Source: Peptococcaceae bacterium UBA3937 (GTDB taxonomy: Bacteria; Bacillota; Peptococcia; DRI-13; DTU073). Taken from it: DNA of 36,784 nt. The stretch's first letter is position 1. Each line of letters begins with the position of its first letter. Below are positions 26,296 to 34,856 of the stretch, in pieces. The stretch spans positions 1-36,784 of the forward strand of contig DGEB01000041.1 of NCBI GenBank assembly GCA_002385735.1. Reading direction: 5' to 3'. The position numbers and the translations under genes are program-made. The notes beneath the pieces are model-generated. The model did not search any database. It saw nothing but the letters and a program-made list of their open reading frames with translations, and was not told the origin of the DNA.

Positions 26296-26829
26296 CTATA
26301 ATAAATCGGCCTGCAAATTAAAGTTGAATTTATTATCCTCAAAGATAATATTAATCATTTTAAGATTAGTGCACAGCCCGCTGTTCCGCAGGTGATATTC
26401 CAATTCCGCAATCGCCGCGCGGGTATCGGCTTTCCCAATAATGGTCAGGTTGGTCCGGCTCAGATCCAGTTCTTTAAACAAAACCCCTTGCGGGACATTC
26501 GCAAAAATGGCTTTGACCAATTCCAGATTGATATTATCCAACTCCTCGATAGCCTGCTTGGTTCGCCCCATCTGTTCCCAGAAAACCGTTAAATCGGTGA
26601 TTTTCTGCTTCGTCTCGGCCAAATACTGGACCTGGATTTGATCAAAGCTGTCCAGGATTTGTTGTCGATCATGAATTCCTTTTTTGAGGATCATCATTTG
26701 CAATTGCAAAATGACATATGAAGCAATGGCAATCACAAAGATGGCCAGAAAAACCATGGAGATATTCTTCATGGGAGATGGCTTATGTACTTTCTGGTAA
26801 GGAGTAAAGAAATTCAAATGCTTTTGCAT
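26296..26829 (-). CDS. pilN: PilN-like alignment protein
   Basis: Bitopic membrane protein that partners PilM in the cytoplasm and PilO outside. The 177 residues have a short cytoplasmic N terminus with NFFTPYQK (compare the PilN NLLP motif), a transmembrane helix at about 23-45, a coiled coil, and a C-terminal ferredoxin-like region (GVLFKELDLSRTNLTIIGKA). ATG start with GAGGCGGTGAG somewhat far upstream. It is placed between pilM and pilO, as in most systems. Confidence 0.82.
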   Translation of the reverse strand: MQKHLNFFTPYQKVHKPSPMKNISMVFLAIFVIAIASYVILQLQMMILKKGIHDRQQILDSFDQIQVQYLAETKQKITDLTVFWEQMGRTKQAIEELDNINLELVKAIFANVPQGVLFKELDLSRTNLTIIGKADTRAAIAELEYHLRNSGLCTNLKMINIIFEDNKFNFNLQADLL

Positions 26830-26852
26830 GGGTTTGTTCTCACCGCCTCTAA

Positions 26853-27803
26853 TTAAAACAATAATGCCGTTGCCGCATTAAAATACAAGTTCAAAGGAAA
26901 ATTCTCGTTACCTCTGTATTTAATCTTGCTTACCCCTCTTAAAACGTGCACTTGCCTTTCCAATTTATCGGCCATATAGGTGGCGATATTTTTTATATTA
27001 GCCCCTCCCCCGAAAAGAATAATCTTGTCGATGCGATTCTCACTTTTCAAGGAAAGATAAAAACGGATCACCATTTTTATTTCTTCGACCCATTTGTCAA
27101 TGACGGCACGCAAATTGGTATTATCATAAAAATCTTCTTTTCCCGTCTCGTTAAACTCCTTTTTGGCAAGGGGAATCAAGCGGTTAAACACTAATTTTCC
27201 GCCCTGAATGATACTGCAGTTGATACTGGTATGGCCCAGGTCAAGCAAGGCCATGGTTTCTTGCGGATCGTCGTTTTTATTCTGCAGCAAATGCGCGGCA
27301 CCCGCCAGGTGAATGGTTAGGGCAACCGGCTTCAAGTCCGCACTGGAACACAGTTCCCAATACCTTTTAACCATAAACTTCGGCAAGGCCACTACCATGA
27401 CCCGGATCCTCCGGTGCTTGTCTTCTCTGAAAACTTCCAGGGGAATGTGTTTGATTACATAGTCATCCACCGTAATCGGCATATGCTTGGCCAACTCAAA
27501 AGGCAGCATCGCTTCAATCTTGGCCATGGTGGTGTAGGGCAGGACTATTTCTCTCATGATGGTTTTGGTGCTGGCAATGGTAAAAACGGCATTCTTGGTT
27601 CTGATGCGCCGGTCGTCCAATTGATCAAGGATTTCTTCCTTTAAGACATCAACATCCATGATGTGCCCGTCTTCTACCAGACCGGACGGATTATTAAAAG
27701 AGAAAGCCTCATTGACAACGATACTGTTTATGGAGCCCTTGCCGACAACTACTCTGGTACTGTATGCCCCGACGTCAAAAGCGATTTTATCTGAAATCAG
27801 CAT
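26853..27803 (-). CDS. pilM: PilM actin-like ATPase
   Basis: Cytoplasmic actin-fold protein that binds ATP and the PilN N terminus, linking the motor to the alignment complex. The 316-residue product shows the actin-like phosphate loop FDVGAYSTRVV near the N terminus, a second ALLDLGHTSINCSII, and an adenosine-site GGGANIKN. I choose the ATG at 27801-27803, with GGAGGA seven bases upstream; an ATG six bases earlier is too close to that site, and a longer upstream frame would run through the hairpin after the pilin gene. Confidence 0.9.
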   Translation of the reverse strand: MLISDKIAFDVGAYSTRVVVGKGSINSIVVNEAFSFNNPSGLVEDGHIMDVDVLKEEILDQLDDRRIRTKNAVFTIASTKTIMREIVLPYTTMAKIEAMLPFELAKHMPITVDDYVIKHIPLEVFREDKHRRIRVMVVALPKFMVKRYWELCSSADLKPVALTIHLAGAAHLLQNKNDDPQETMALLDLGHTSINCSIIQGGKLVFNRLIPLAKKEFNETGKEDFYDNTNLRAVIDKWVEEIKMVIRFYLSLKSENRIDKIILFGGGANIKNIATYMADKLERQVHVLRGVSKIKYRGNENFPLNLYFNAATALLF

Positions 27804-27837
27804 CTTCATTCCTCCGCAATTCATATGTAGGAAGGTT

Positions 27838-27875
27838 AGAAAATACCGAGGAGAGCAGGCAAACTTCTCCCCGGT
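27838..27875 (-). terminator. Terminator-like hairpin between the pilin gene and pilM
   Basis: On the minus strand ACCGGGGAGA pairs with TCTCCTCGGT (ten pairs, one G-T) around an 11-base loop, followed by ATTTTCT. The short T-tract suggests partial termination or 3'-end protection, giving more pilin than downstream products. Confidence 0.6.
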
Positions 27876-27900
27876 AATTTTTCTCACCCTTCAACGCCTG

Positions 27901-28365
27901 TTATTTTCCGGGTTCTTTACCTATAATTGCTTCGATCCAATCTTGTTCGCTTCCATATGACATTGCACCCCAATCGATTTTCCCGGTGATACTATTGATT
28001 TTGATTTCGGTTTGAGGTCTGTCATGATCACTAAGCTTTAACGCGCCAGAACCAACATTCCGTTCGGAATCTCCACCGCTACCAATTTTCCGTTTTAAAA
28101 CAACATCGTCGATGTAACCCTGACTGATTAAATCACCAAACGAAACGCTGTCATCCGTTGGATTCTGCACATAATACAGCTCGGCGGATTTTAAAACACT
28201 CCTTAATGTCACAGCATCGGAGTTCCATTCCTGTTTAAATTGGATATGTAGGTACCTGGGAATACCGATTCCCAAAATAATTCCCAAAATAACGATAACG
28301 GTGATCAGTTCTATCAAAGTAAAACCCTTTTGATTTTTAAGTATTTTTTTCATTTTATTCATCAT
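27901..28365 (-). CDS. pilA: Type IV major pilin (type IVa-like)
   Basis: Probable main pilus subunit. The 154 residues have a leader ending at G14 and FTLIELITVIVILGIILGIG, the canonical N-terminal helix with Glu at +5; cleavage should leave a mature protein of about 140 residues. The C-terminal domain has no cysteines, so the disulphide-bonded D-loop of Gram-negative pilins is missing. The ribosome site AAAGGAGG seven bases before the ATG is the strongest in the cluster, and a terminator-like hairpin follows, both fitting high expression. It lies 150 bases after pilC. Confidence 0.88.
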   Translation of the reverse strand: MMNKMKKILKNQKGFTLIELITVIVILGIILGIGIPRYLHIQFKQEWNSDAVTLRSVLKSAELYYVQNPTDDSVSFGDLISQGYIDDVVLKRKIGSGGDSERNVGSGALKLSDHDRPQTEIKINSITGKIDWGAMSYGSEQDWIEAIIGKEPGK

Positions 28366-28452
28366 TAGTTCGCCTCCTTTGGAGATTTTTCACTTTATGC
28401 GCTTCTTCATTAGTATTCATTTAATTTCGCACAGCCCGGTCAGTGTCACCTA

Positions 28453-28460
28453 CCTCCTTT
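28453..28460 (-). other. Orphan Shine-Dalgarno before the pilin gene
   Basis: AAAGGAGG lies about 90 bases upstream of the pilin ATG with no gene directly after it; only a ten-codon GTG frame ending TGA follows. It may be a leader peptide, a remnant or chance. Confidence 0.3.
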
Positions 28461-28515
28461 GCTTTATATTTTTAATCAATTGTTCTCCATCCGTCTTCGC
28501 TCTCTTGCTGAAAAC

Positions 28516-29721
28516 CTATCCACCAACGGTTTGAGCGATATCAAACATCGGGGAGACCATCGCAATAATGATAAAACCAACTACCCCCGCCATAAAAACA
28601 ATCATCAGGGGTTCGACCAGTGTGGTGAGACTTTGGATGGCTGTTTCCACCTCATCATCGTATATTTCCGCTGTTTTGTCCAAAATATCATCAAGTTTCC
28701 CTGATTCCTCACCGATTTTGATCATATTGATGACGAGCGGTTCAAAAAGTTCGATTCGCTGGATTGATTCCGTTAATTCGGCTCCTTTACTGATATCATC
28801 CTTGACCTTCAGGATTTTTTCCTTGACAATCTCGTTGTCAACTACCGAAGCTACATATTCAAAAGCTTGCAGCAAAGGTATACCGCTGGCCAGGAGACTG
28901 CCTAACATTCTTGTAAAACGGGAAGTAATGATTTTTACCGTCAGCATCTTGATTAAAGGAATCCTTAGTTTGAACATATCAAGGATATTGCGCCCCATGC
29001 TCGTACGGATAAAATAAAGTGTGCCAAAAACAAGCAGGAACAGGATAAACAGCAGTAATAACCAGTAATTCCTGATCCCTTCACTAAGATCAATAAGCAG
29101 GAGGGTAAAGGCCGGCAATTGAGCCCCAGCGCTTTCAAACATATCGACAAATTTCGGTAACACGGAAGTAATCAGAAAGACAACTGCGAATATGGTTACC
29201 AGGGCTAAAATCACCGGATAAACCATCGCCCCTTGCACTTTGCGCCGGATCGCGCTGTCCTTTTCGTAGTTGACCGCCATTCTTTTCATCACCACATCGA
29301 TGGTTCCACTGACCTCGCCGGCGGCGGCCATATGAACCAGCAATTCAGGGAATACCCCTTGTTTTTTCATGGCCTCCGAAAAGGGAAAACCCTTTTGCAC
29401 TTCACTGGAAATTTCCGAAACGATTTTCTTCAACTGCTTGTCCGAAAGCTGCTTGCTGGTAATATCCAGGGCGTCGGCCAAAGGAATACCGGCATCCAGC
29501 AAGGTGGAAACCTGCCGACAAAAAACCGCTACGTCCATCGTACTGATTTTCGTCAAAGAAAAGGGCGTTTTGATGTCTTTTCCGGTGTATTCCTTGATGG
29601 ACACCAAATAGAGCTGCTCCCCTTTAATTTTTTCAACTACTTCATCCTGACTGGTTGCTTCGACAGCAGCCTTAACCGTCTTTCCTGCGCTGTTGATCGC
29701 TTCATATTGGTATACTGGCAT
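28516..29721 (-). CDS. pilC: Type IV pilus inner-membrane platform protein PilC
   Basis: GspF/PilC-family platform that transmits PilB motion to the pilin helix. The 401-residue protein has the usual two-fold repeat: cytoplasmic helical domain 1 (about 65-190, FCRQVSTLLDAGIPLADAL), transmembrane helices near 168-190 and 215-240, cytoplasmic domain 2 (about 265-370, FTRMLGSLLASGIPLLQAFE) and a final helix (about 372-392). Length is normal. ATG start, GGAG nine bases upstream, 11 bases after pilB. Confidence 0.95.
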   Translation of the reverse strand: MPVYQYEAINSAGKTVKAAVEATSQDEVVEKIKGEQLYLVSIKEYTGKDIKTPFSLTKISTMDVAVFCRQVSTLLDAGIPLADALDITSKQLSDKQLKKIVSEISSEVQKGFPFSEAMKKQGVFPELLVHMAAAGEVSGTIDVVMKRMAVNYEKDSAIRRKVQGAMVYPVILALVTIFAVVFLITSVLPKFVDMFESAGAQLPAFTLLLIDLSEGIRNYWLLLLFILFLLVFGTLYFIRTSMGRNILDMFKLRIPLIKMLTVKIITSRFTRMLGSLLASGIPLLQAFEYVASVVDNEIVKEKILKVKDDISKGAELTESIQRIELFEPLVINMIKIGEESGKLDDILDKTAEIYDDEVETAIQSLTTLVEPLMIVFMAGVVGFIIIAMVSPMFDIAQTVGG

Positions 29722-29732
29722 ACCACTCGCTC

Positions 29733-32700
29733 CTATTCCATAACATATGCGTTGCGGAAGAACTCTTCTACCGTAGTGACACCTGCTAAAATAAGCTCCT
29801 TACAACTTTCCTGCAAGGTGATCATTCCTTTTTTAACTGCCGCGCTCTTGATTTGCTCGGCGCTCTTTTTGTCATTAATCATTTGTTTGATTTCCGAGTT
29901 TACATCCATGATTTCCGCGATAGCTGTTCTGCCTTTGTAACCGGTATTATTGCAATAGGGACACCCTTTCCCTTCGTAAACCACGTCTTCTTTCCTTAAG
30001 CCCAGGGTTTTTCTTTCAAAAGCATCGGGCTCATACACCACTTTACACGCCGGACAGATCTTTCTTACCAGCCGTTGAGCAATGATCCCGACCAGCGAGT
30101 TGGAAATTAAATAAGATTCAACCCCCATATCGATTAAACGGGTGACCGTGGAAGCCGTATCATTGGTATGAATCGTACTTAAAACCAGGTGCCCGGTAAT
30201 CGCCGCCCGGACCGCAATCTGCACCGTTTCCGTGTCCCGTATCTCCCCAACCATGATAATATCCGGGTCTTGTCTTAAAATCGAACGCAGTCCGCTGGCA
30301 AAATCCAACCCGGCTTTTAGATTGACCTGAACCTGGTTAATTCCCGGCATACGATATTCGATGGGGTCTTCCACCGTAATGATGTTCCGGTTGCTTTTAT
30401 TTAATTCGGTGAGAATCGTATAAAGGGTACTTGATTTACCGCTACCGGTGGGCCCGGTAACGAGAATTATCCCGTAAGATTGACGGATGATTTTATCCAG
30501 CCTTTCCATCGCTGCATCGGAAAAACCGAGTTTGTGCCGGTTAAAGTCGCCCCCGTCTTTATCCAGGATTCTGATCACCACCTTTTCGCCGTAAGCGGTG
30601 GGCAGAGTAGATAAACGCATATCGATTTTGCGGTCCTCCACTTTCATCTCTACGCGGCCGTCCTGGGGAATCCGCCGCTCAGCGATATCCATTTTCCCCA
30701 TGATTTTAATCCGCGCCACCACGGCTGCATGGGTGTTGATATCCAGCGTCATAATTTCCTGTAGATCACCATCAATCCTGAAGCGGACCCGCACATATGT
30801 TTCGAAGGGTTCAATATGGACGTCACTGGCTTTCAGGGTGACGGCTTGCCGCATTAAGGAGTTAACCAGCCGAACCAGGGGGGCATTATTGATGGTGCTG
30901 AGGACTTCCTTATCACGAACATCGACCGCCTCGCTGTCCATTTCCTTCATTAAATCTTCAATAGCTTCTTCGGTACTCAATTGCCCGTAATAGTAGTCGA
31001 TGGCTTTCGCGATGTCTTTTTTGCCGGCAATGTACGGCACCAGATTATAGCCTGTGGCAATTTTGACGTCATCAATCGCGTATACATTAAGCGGATCGGA
31101 CATGGCCACATGTAACACACCATTGACCATCCGAATCGGAATGAGCGTATATTTTCTGGCTAAACTCTCTTTAATCAAGGTGGGGATTTCCGGATTGATC
31201 GTGACCTCACTGAGTTTAATCGCCGGAAAGCCTGTTTGCGCGCTTAAATTGCGAATGTATTCCTCTTCGTTCTCCAGTTCCTCTTTTTCCTGCTTCCCCC
31301 GGTGTTTCGTTTTCACCCTTCTGGAGAAGCGCGACAGGGAATCAGCTTCATCTTGTCCTGCAACTTCAGAATCCGAGTCGACTTGCGCGCTTGTTGCCGT
31401 TAGAGCGGCGTCATCAAGCGGCTCTTCCGTTTGGATAACTTTTTCCGCCGGCTCCTCTACCACTTCCTCCTCAACCAGGCTTTCCGTGGCAATTTTTTCG
31501 ACCTTTTTCTTTTTGCGTTGTTGAGCAAGCGATTTTTTCCTTGGTGTTTCAAGGACCGGCGTTTCTTCCGGCTCTTTAGGCACTACTACCTCTTCCGGTT
31601 CTTCCGGTTCTTCCAACACCGGCTTTTCTTTTGTTTTTTCGGCAAGCCTTCTTCCTAATCTTCTTCCCGTGACTTTTCTCTCTGCTGGCTTCTCGATAAT
31701 CTCTTCTTCGACCAATTCTTCGCCCGGCTCATTATCCAGGGATTCCAACTCTTGTTCCTTTTGCTCTTCTTTGGCCCTTTGCTCCAGCAGTTGCTTAATT
31801 TGTCGCTTTTGCTGTTCTCGACGCTCGGCTCGCTCTAAGTTATCAAGCTTTTCAATCTTCGTTACTTGTTCAATTTCCTCGAGCTCTTTCTTGGCGCTGC
31901 TCCGGTCGAAAATTCTCGCCAGATCTTCTTCTTTTTTGCCTTTTCTTGTTTCCTCATGTAAAGCGCGATTAATTTCCAATTTGATTTCTTCCAACTGTTC
32001 CTGGATATTATTGCTATAATTGCGAGCGTCTTTGCTAACCTGTTTCTTCGCATCTTTCACCAGGGATTCCGTGTGGATCGAACGTCCGGCCAGTTCTTTT
32101 AATCTTTTAGTCACTAAACTCGATCTTCCCTGGCCTGATGGCGTGGTTTTCTTTTTATCAGGAACGGAAGCGCCGCTTTGGTCAGCAACCTTTTTCACGG
32201 AACTGCTGCCGGCCAGTTTGTTTTTCGAAACCCGTGACAACAAACTGGCGACGCTTTCGTCATCTTCATCATCAGCTTCATCAGAAACAATAACGGCAGG
32301 ACTGGTTTTTCTCCCGGCTTTTTTGGCGGCAAGAGACGCCTTGCGGGGCTCAGCTAAGCTGCTTCTTTTTTTGCGGGTACTGATGACTTCCTCCTCTTCA
32401 TCTTCATCTTCCATTTCGGGTTCTTCATCGTCTCCCAGCACTTCAATCACTTCATCATCTTCTTCCACTTCTTCTAAATCATCTTCCCATTCTAATTCTA
32501 ATTCCTCTTCAACTTCGTCTTCGTTTTCTTCATCATCCTCATAGGCAAATTCCACTTCATCCTCGATTGCATCTTCCAGTTCTTCATCTTCGTCGGCAAG
32601 CTCAATTTCTTCATCTTCTGCATCTTCATCGGCAAAATCATCATCCACATCGAAATCATCTTCATCCACATAGACCACTTCTTCTGCATCCGAATCATCG

Positions 32701-33122
32701 GCATAAGCTTTCCGGGCATTTTTTTTGGCTTTTTTGCTTTTTACTCTACGAAGTAACCCTACATCCTCTTCGTCCTCGTCGTCATAATCATCAAGACCCT
32801 GAATCGATTTTCTTTTTGAAGAATCATCCTTATAAAAATACTCAATCATTTCTAAAATTTCGTTTGCTTCGGCTTTCCGCGGTAAAACAGTTAAGCCAGT
32901 CACTTTTTGGATCTCTTCAATCGCAGTAGTATCAAAGGGATCCGCCATCGCGACCAGCAGTCGAAAGCTACTTTGTTTAAAAGGAATCAGCACATGTTTT
33001 AACGCTAATTCCTTACTGATTAACTCGGGCACACCTTCTTGTATATTTTGAACGCTGAGGTAAACTGGAACAATATTAAAACGATATTTAAGCAGATCCT
33101 TAATTTTTTCATCGCTCATCAT
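29733..33122 (-). CDS. pilB: Type IV pilus extension ATPase PilB with a ~520-residue acidic insert
   Basis: Hexameric ATPase that powers pilus extension. The catalytic part is complete: Walker A GPTGSGKSS at 890-898, TVEDPIEYR, Walker B IIMVGEIRD near 955-963, a HIS box, and the zinc tetracysteine at C1023/C1026 and C1054/C1057. It has two MshEN-type N-terminal domains (about 5-100 and 625-715), but between them lies an insert of about 520 residues. Of residues 146-245, 66 are Asp or Glu by my count; Lys/Ser/Arg-rich and coiled-coil-forming stretches follow (about 370-470), then Pro/Glu repeats. Usual PilB is about 560 residues; this is 1129. The ATG at 33120-33122 follows AAGGAAG; an upstream in-frame ATG has no ribosome site. 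It is first gene of the pilus operon. Confidence 0.93.
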   Translation of the reverse strand: MMSDEKIKDLLKYRFNIVPVYLSVQNIQEGVPELISKELALKHVLIPFKQSSFRLLVAMADPFDTTAIEEIQKVTGLTVLPRKAEANEILEMIEYFYKDDSSKRKSIQGLDDYDDEDEEDVGLLRRVKSKKAKKNARKAYADDSDAEEVVYVDEDDFDVDDDFADEDAEDEEIELADEDEELEDAIEDEVEFAYEDDEENEDEVEEELELEWEDDLEEVEEDDEVIEVLGDDEEPEMEDEDEEEEVISTRKKRSSLAEPRKASLAAKKAGRKTSPAVIVSDEADDEDDESVASLLSRVSKNKLAGSSSVKKVADQSGASVPDKKKTTPSGQGRSSLVTKRLKELAGRSIHTESLVKDAKKQVSKDARNYSNNIQEQLEEIKLEINRALHEETRKGKKEEDLARIFDRSSAKKELEEIEQVTKIEKLDNLERAERREQQKRQIKQLLEQRAKEEQKEQELESLDNEPGEELVEEEIIEKPAERKVTGRRLGRRLAEKTKEKPVLEEPEEPEEVVVPKEPEETPVLETPRKKSLAQQRKKKKVEKIATESLVEEEVVEEPAEKVIQTEEPLDDAALTATSAQVDSDSEVAGQDEADSLSRFSRRVKTKHRGKQEKEELENEEEYIRNLSAQTGFPAIKLSEVTINPEIPTLIKESLARKYTLIPIRMVNGVLHVAMSDPLNVYAIDDVKIATGYNLVPYIAGKKDIAKAIDYYYGQLSTEEAIEDLMKEMDSEAVDVRDKEVLSTINNAPLVRLVNSLMRQAVTLKASDVHIEPFETYVRVRFRIDGDLQEIMTLDINTHAAVVARIKIMGKMDIAERRIPQDGRVEMKVEDRKIDMRLSTLPTAYGEKVVIRILDKDGGDFNRHKLGFSDAAMERLDKIIRQSYGIILVTGPTGSGKSSTLYTILTELNKSNRNIITVEDPIEYRMPGINQVQVNLKAGLDFASGLRSILRQDPDIIMVGEIRDTETVQIAVRAAITGHLVLSTIHTNDTASTVTRLIDMGVESYLISNSLVGIIAQRLVRKICPACKVVYEPDAFERKTLGLRKEDVVYEGKGCPYCNNTGYKGRTAIAEIMDVNSEIKQMINDKKSAEQIKSAAVKKGMITLQESCKELILAGVTTVEEFFRNAYVME

Positions 33123-33437
33123 ACCATCTTCCTTCATTAAGAGTATGCCGATCCCCTGGCTGGAATTTATCTCCTGAATTAATACAATCTTCTTTATTCT
33201 TGTAACAAAACCCTAAAATATTGTCTGGAATTACCTAATTCTCTTAATAATATTTTATCATACTCTGACAAGATAGCAATACTTTACTCTACTATATTAC
33301 AATTCTACTGTTTTTTACAACAATTTCTACATCTTTTTTACCCAAGGAATAATGTCCAGGTGATTTCCAGTCTTTTAATGGCCTTACTGTTCCTGCCAAA
33401 ACTGATGCGCCCTCTTCCGAACCATCTTTTTTAGGGC
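33123..33437. other. 315-base region upstream of pilB
   Basis: AT-rich DNA between the coiled-coil gene and pilB. It holds the likely pilus-operon promoter and T-rich stretches. No further gene or RNA was recognised. Confidence 0.5.
33252..33279 (-). promoter_or_regulatory. Candidate promoter of the pilus operon
   Basis: Extended -10 TGATAAAAT (TAAAAT at 33252-33257) with a partial -35 TTGCTA (33274-33279), 16 bases apart. Overlapping AT-rich alternatives exist, so the exact start is uncertain. Confidence 0.4.
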
Positions 33438-33899
33438 TTATTCATTTTTATCGTGGATATTCTTCCTGATTTCTTCCCGTCCCTGGTTGATCACGCTCAT
33501 GGTTTTTTCTAATTCCTGCAGTAACCGCACCATCACTTCGTCGGCATATGTAAAGGCTCCTTGCGTGATTTCCCGAGCGATGTTTTGGGCGTTTTTCACT
33601 ATTTCATCGCCCTGGCTTTTGGCGAGCCTGACAATTTCCGTTTCATCGGTAATTCTTTGCAAGCGATTATTGGCGTTGTCAATAATCGATTGGCCCTCTT
33701 TTTTTGCTTCCTCGATAATCCGTTCCTTTTCTCTGAGGATCCATTCCGCCTCGCGAATCGATTCCGGAAGCATCGCTCTCAACTTGTCTACAAAATTGTA
33801 CAGGATATCCTCGTTGACAATTAATTTGCTCGTCATCGGAATGCGCGTGCTTTCTTCCACCGTGTTTTCGAATTCGTCCAGCAATTGTAGAATATCCAC
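33438..33899 (-). CDS. Coiled-coil protein of the ylbJ/rsmD neighbourhood
   Basis: Not assigned a function. The 153 residues are almost entirely helical, with a strong coiled coil at about 50-125 (REKERIIEEAKKEGQSIIDN) that resembles the stalk of ATP synthase subunit b or H; such proteins are often labelled ATPase because of this. The N terminus (MDILQLLDEFENTVEES) is like that of division or membrane-associated coiled-coil proteins. No membrane helix or nucleotide site is seen. It begins two bases after the rsmD stop. Similar small proteins sit near coaD and ylbJ in other Clostridia. Confidence 0.75.
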   Translation of the reverse strand: MDILQLLDEFENTVEESTRIPMTSKLIVNEDILYNFVDKLRAMLPESIREAEWILREKERIIEEAKKEGQSIIDNANNRLQRITDETEIVRLAKSQGDEIVKNAQNIAREITQGAFTYADEVMVRLLQELEKTMSVINQGREEIRKNIHDKNE

Positions 33900-33901
33900 T
33901 T

Positions 33902-34465
33902 TTATTCCTCCCCTAACAAATTATAGTACCACACCAGCGTGTCCCCATAGCGGCTCTTTTTCCATAAAACTAACCCTTGGTACCGTTCATCCAGGGAAAG
34001 CTCTTTGCTACTCTCCGCAATAACCATACTATTCTGCGCCAATAACCCTAAATCCTCCAACTTTTGCAGATAAACCGCATAATCCTGAAAATGATAAGGT
34101 GGATCCAAATACACCAAATCAAATTGGACCGGATCCTTTTGGGCAAGAAAATGAAGCAGTTGCAGCCCGTTCATATGATAAACCTGACCCCACCGGTCAA
34201 GCTTGCATTTCTGTAAATTTTCTTTAATCACCCGGCAGACCTTCATGTTGTGATCGTTAAAACAACAGTACGCCGCTCCCCGGCTCAAGGCTTCGATCCC
34301 AATCGCGCCGGTTCCGGCAAAAAGATCCAGAAATTTTGCGCCGGGCACTTTCGGAGCAATCGTATTAAAAACGGCTTCCCTCACCCGGTCTAAGGTGGGC
34401 CTGGTTTCCAGCCCTTTCAGGGATTTCAAAAGGTGTCCCCTGGCCGTCCCGGCAATGACTCGCAC
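33902..34465 (-). CDS. rsmD: 16S rRNA (guanine966-N2)-methyltransferase
   Basis: SAM-dependent methyltransferase that modifies G966 of 16S rRNA on the assembling 30S subunit. The 187-residue protein begins MRVIAGTARG, has the SAM site DLFAGTGAIGIEALSRGA (about 47-64) and the catalytic LDPPY (about 121-125). Length is normal. The start is GTG, with AAGGAG upstream and a good promoter. The gene coaD, which often follows, is not present here. Confidence 0.95.
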   Translation of the reverse strand: MRVIAGTARGHLLKSLKGLETRPTLDRVREAVFNTIAPKVPGAKFLDLFAGTGAIGIEALSRGAAYCCFNDHNMKVCRVIKENLQKCKLDRWGQVYHMNGLQLLHFLAQKDPVQFDLVYLDPPYHFQDYAVYLQKLEDLGLLAQNSMVIAESSKELSLDERYQGLVLWKKSRYGDTLVWYYNLLGEE

Positions 34466-34490
34466 CCTCTGTGCACACTCCTTCTAAAAA

Positions 34491-34519
34491 ATCATACCAC
34501 AAATATACAATTTTCTCAA
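34491..34519 (-). promoter_or_regulatory. Promoter of rsmD
   Basis: -35 TTGAGA (34514-34519), 17-base spacer, -10 TATGAT (34491-34496), 26 bases before the GTG start. Confidence 0.65.
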
Positions 34520-34712
34520 TAAAGTTTCAATATCTTTCCGCAATTTGCTTCTCCCCGCTTTTTTTAGGCTTTTCCCTTATTCTTTCGCTTTATTCTAATG
34601 ATTCAACTGCATTTTTTGCCAGGATAAAAAGCTCCTTTGGACAAATACTATTATTGTCAACCATAAACCACCGGCTACTCCTTCCTCAAAGTTCTCTTTT
34701 CATGCTATGTTA

Positions 34713-34745
34713 ACCCAACTTCCCCGGAAGCTGGGTTTTTTCTTT
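34713..34745 (+). terminator. Terminator-like hairpin upstream of gpr
   Basis: ACCCAACTTCC pairs with GGAAGCTGGGT (one A-C mismatch) around a two-base loop, followed by TTTTTCTTT. No gene lies upstream on this strand, so it would act as an attenuator of a gpr leader transcript or as a barrier to stray transcription. Confidence 0.6.
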
Positions 34746-34856
34746 CCGGAAACTCCCTCTTTCCTTTGGAAATTCGCTTTTTTCTTGGAAGCCGGTTTTT
34801 CCCCGGGGAACTGCTTCTTTTTCTTCGGAAGAAGTTGGTTTTTTTCTTCTGATTGG
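34726..34856 (+). repeat. Six degenerate GGAA/T-tract units with ~20-base period
   Basis: GGAA occurs at 34726, 34748, 34768, 34787, 34807, 34827 and again at 34857, giving steps of 22, 20, 19, 20, 20 and 30 bases. Each GGAA is followed by about six mixed bases and a T-rich stretch (TTTTTTCTTTC-like). It ends about 50 bases before the gpr start. The spacing of about two helical turns suggests bent DNA or ordered protein binding. Confidence 0.55.

Noticed and set aside
32020..32544. Plus-strand Ser-rich open frame opposite pilB
   Set aside because: It is the mirror of the GAA/GAT-rich acidic insert; poly-Ser is what reversed Asp/Glu codons give.
33438..33899. ATP synthase subunit b
   Set aside because: No N-terminal membrane helix and no atp genes nearby; the similarity is only coiled-coil composition.
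34726..34856. CRISPR array or T-box leader ahead of gpr
   Set aside because: The GGAA units are too short and degenerate, with no spacers of constant length; no T-box or specifier-loop motif was found.
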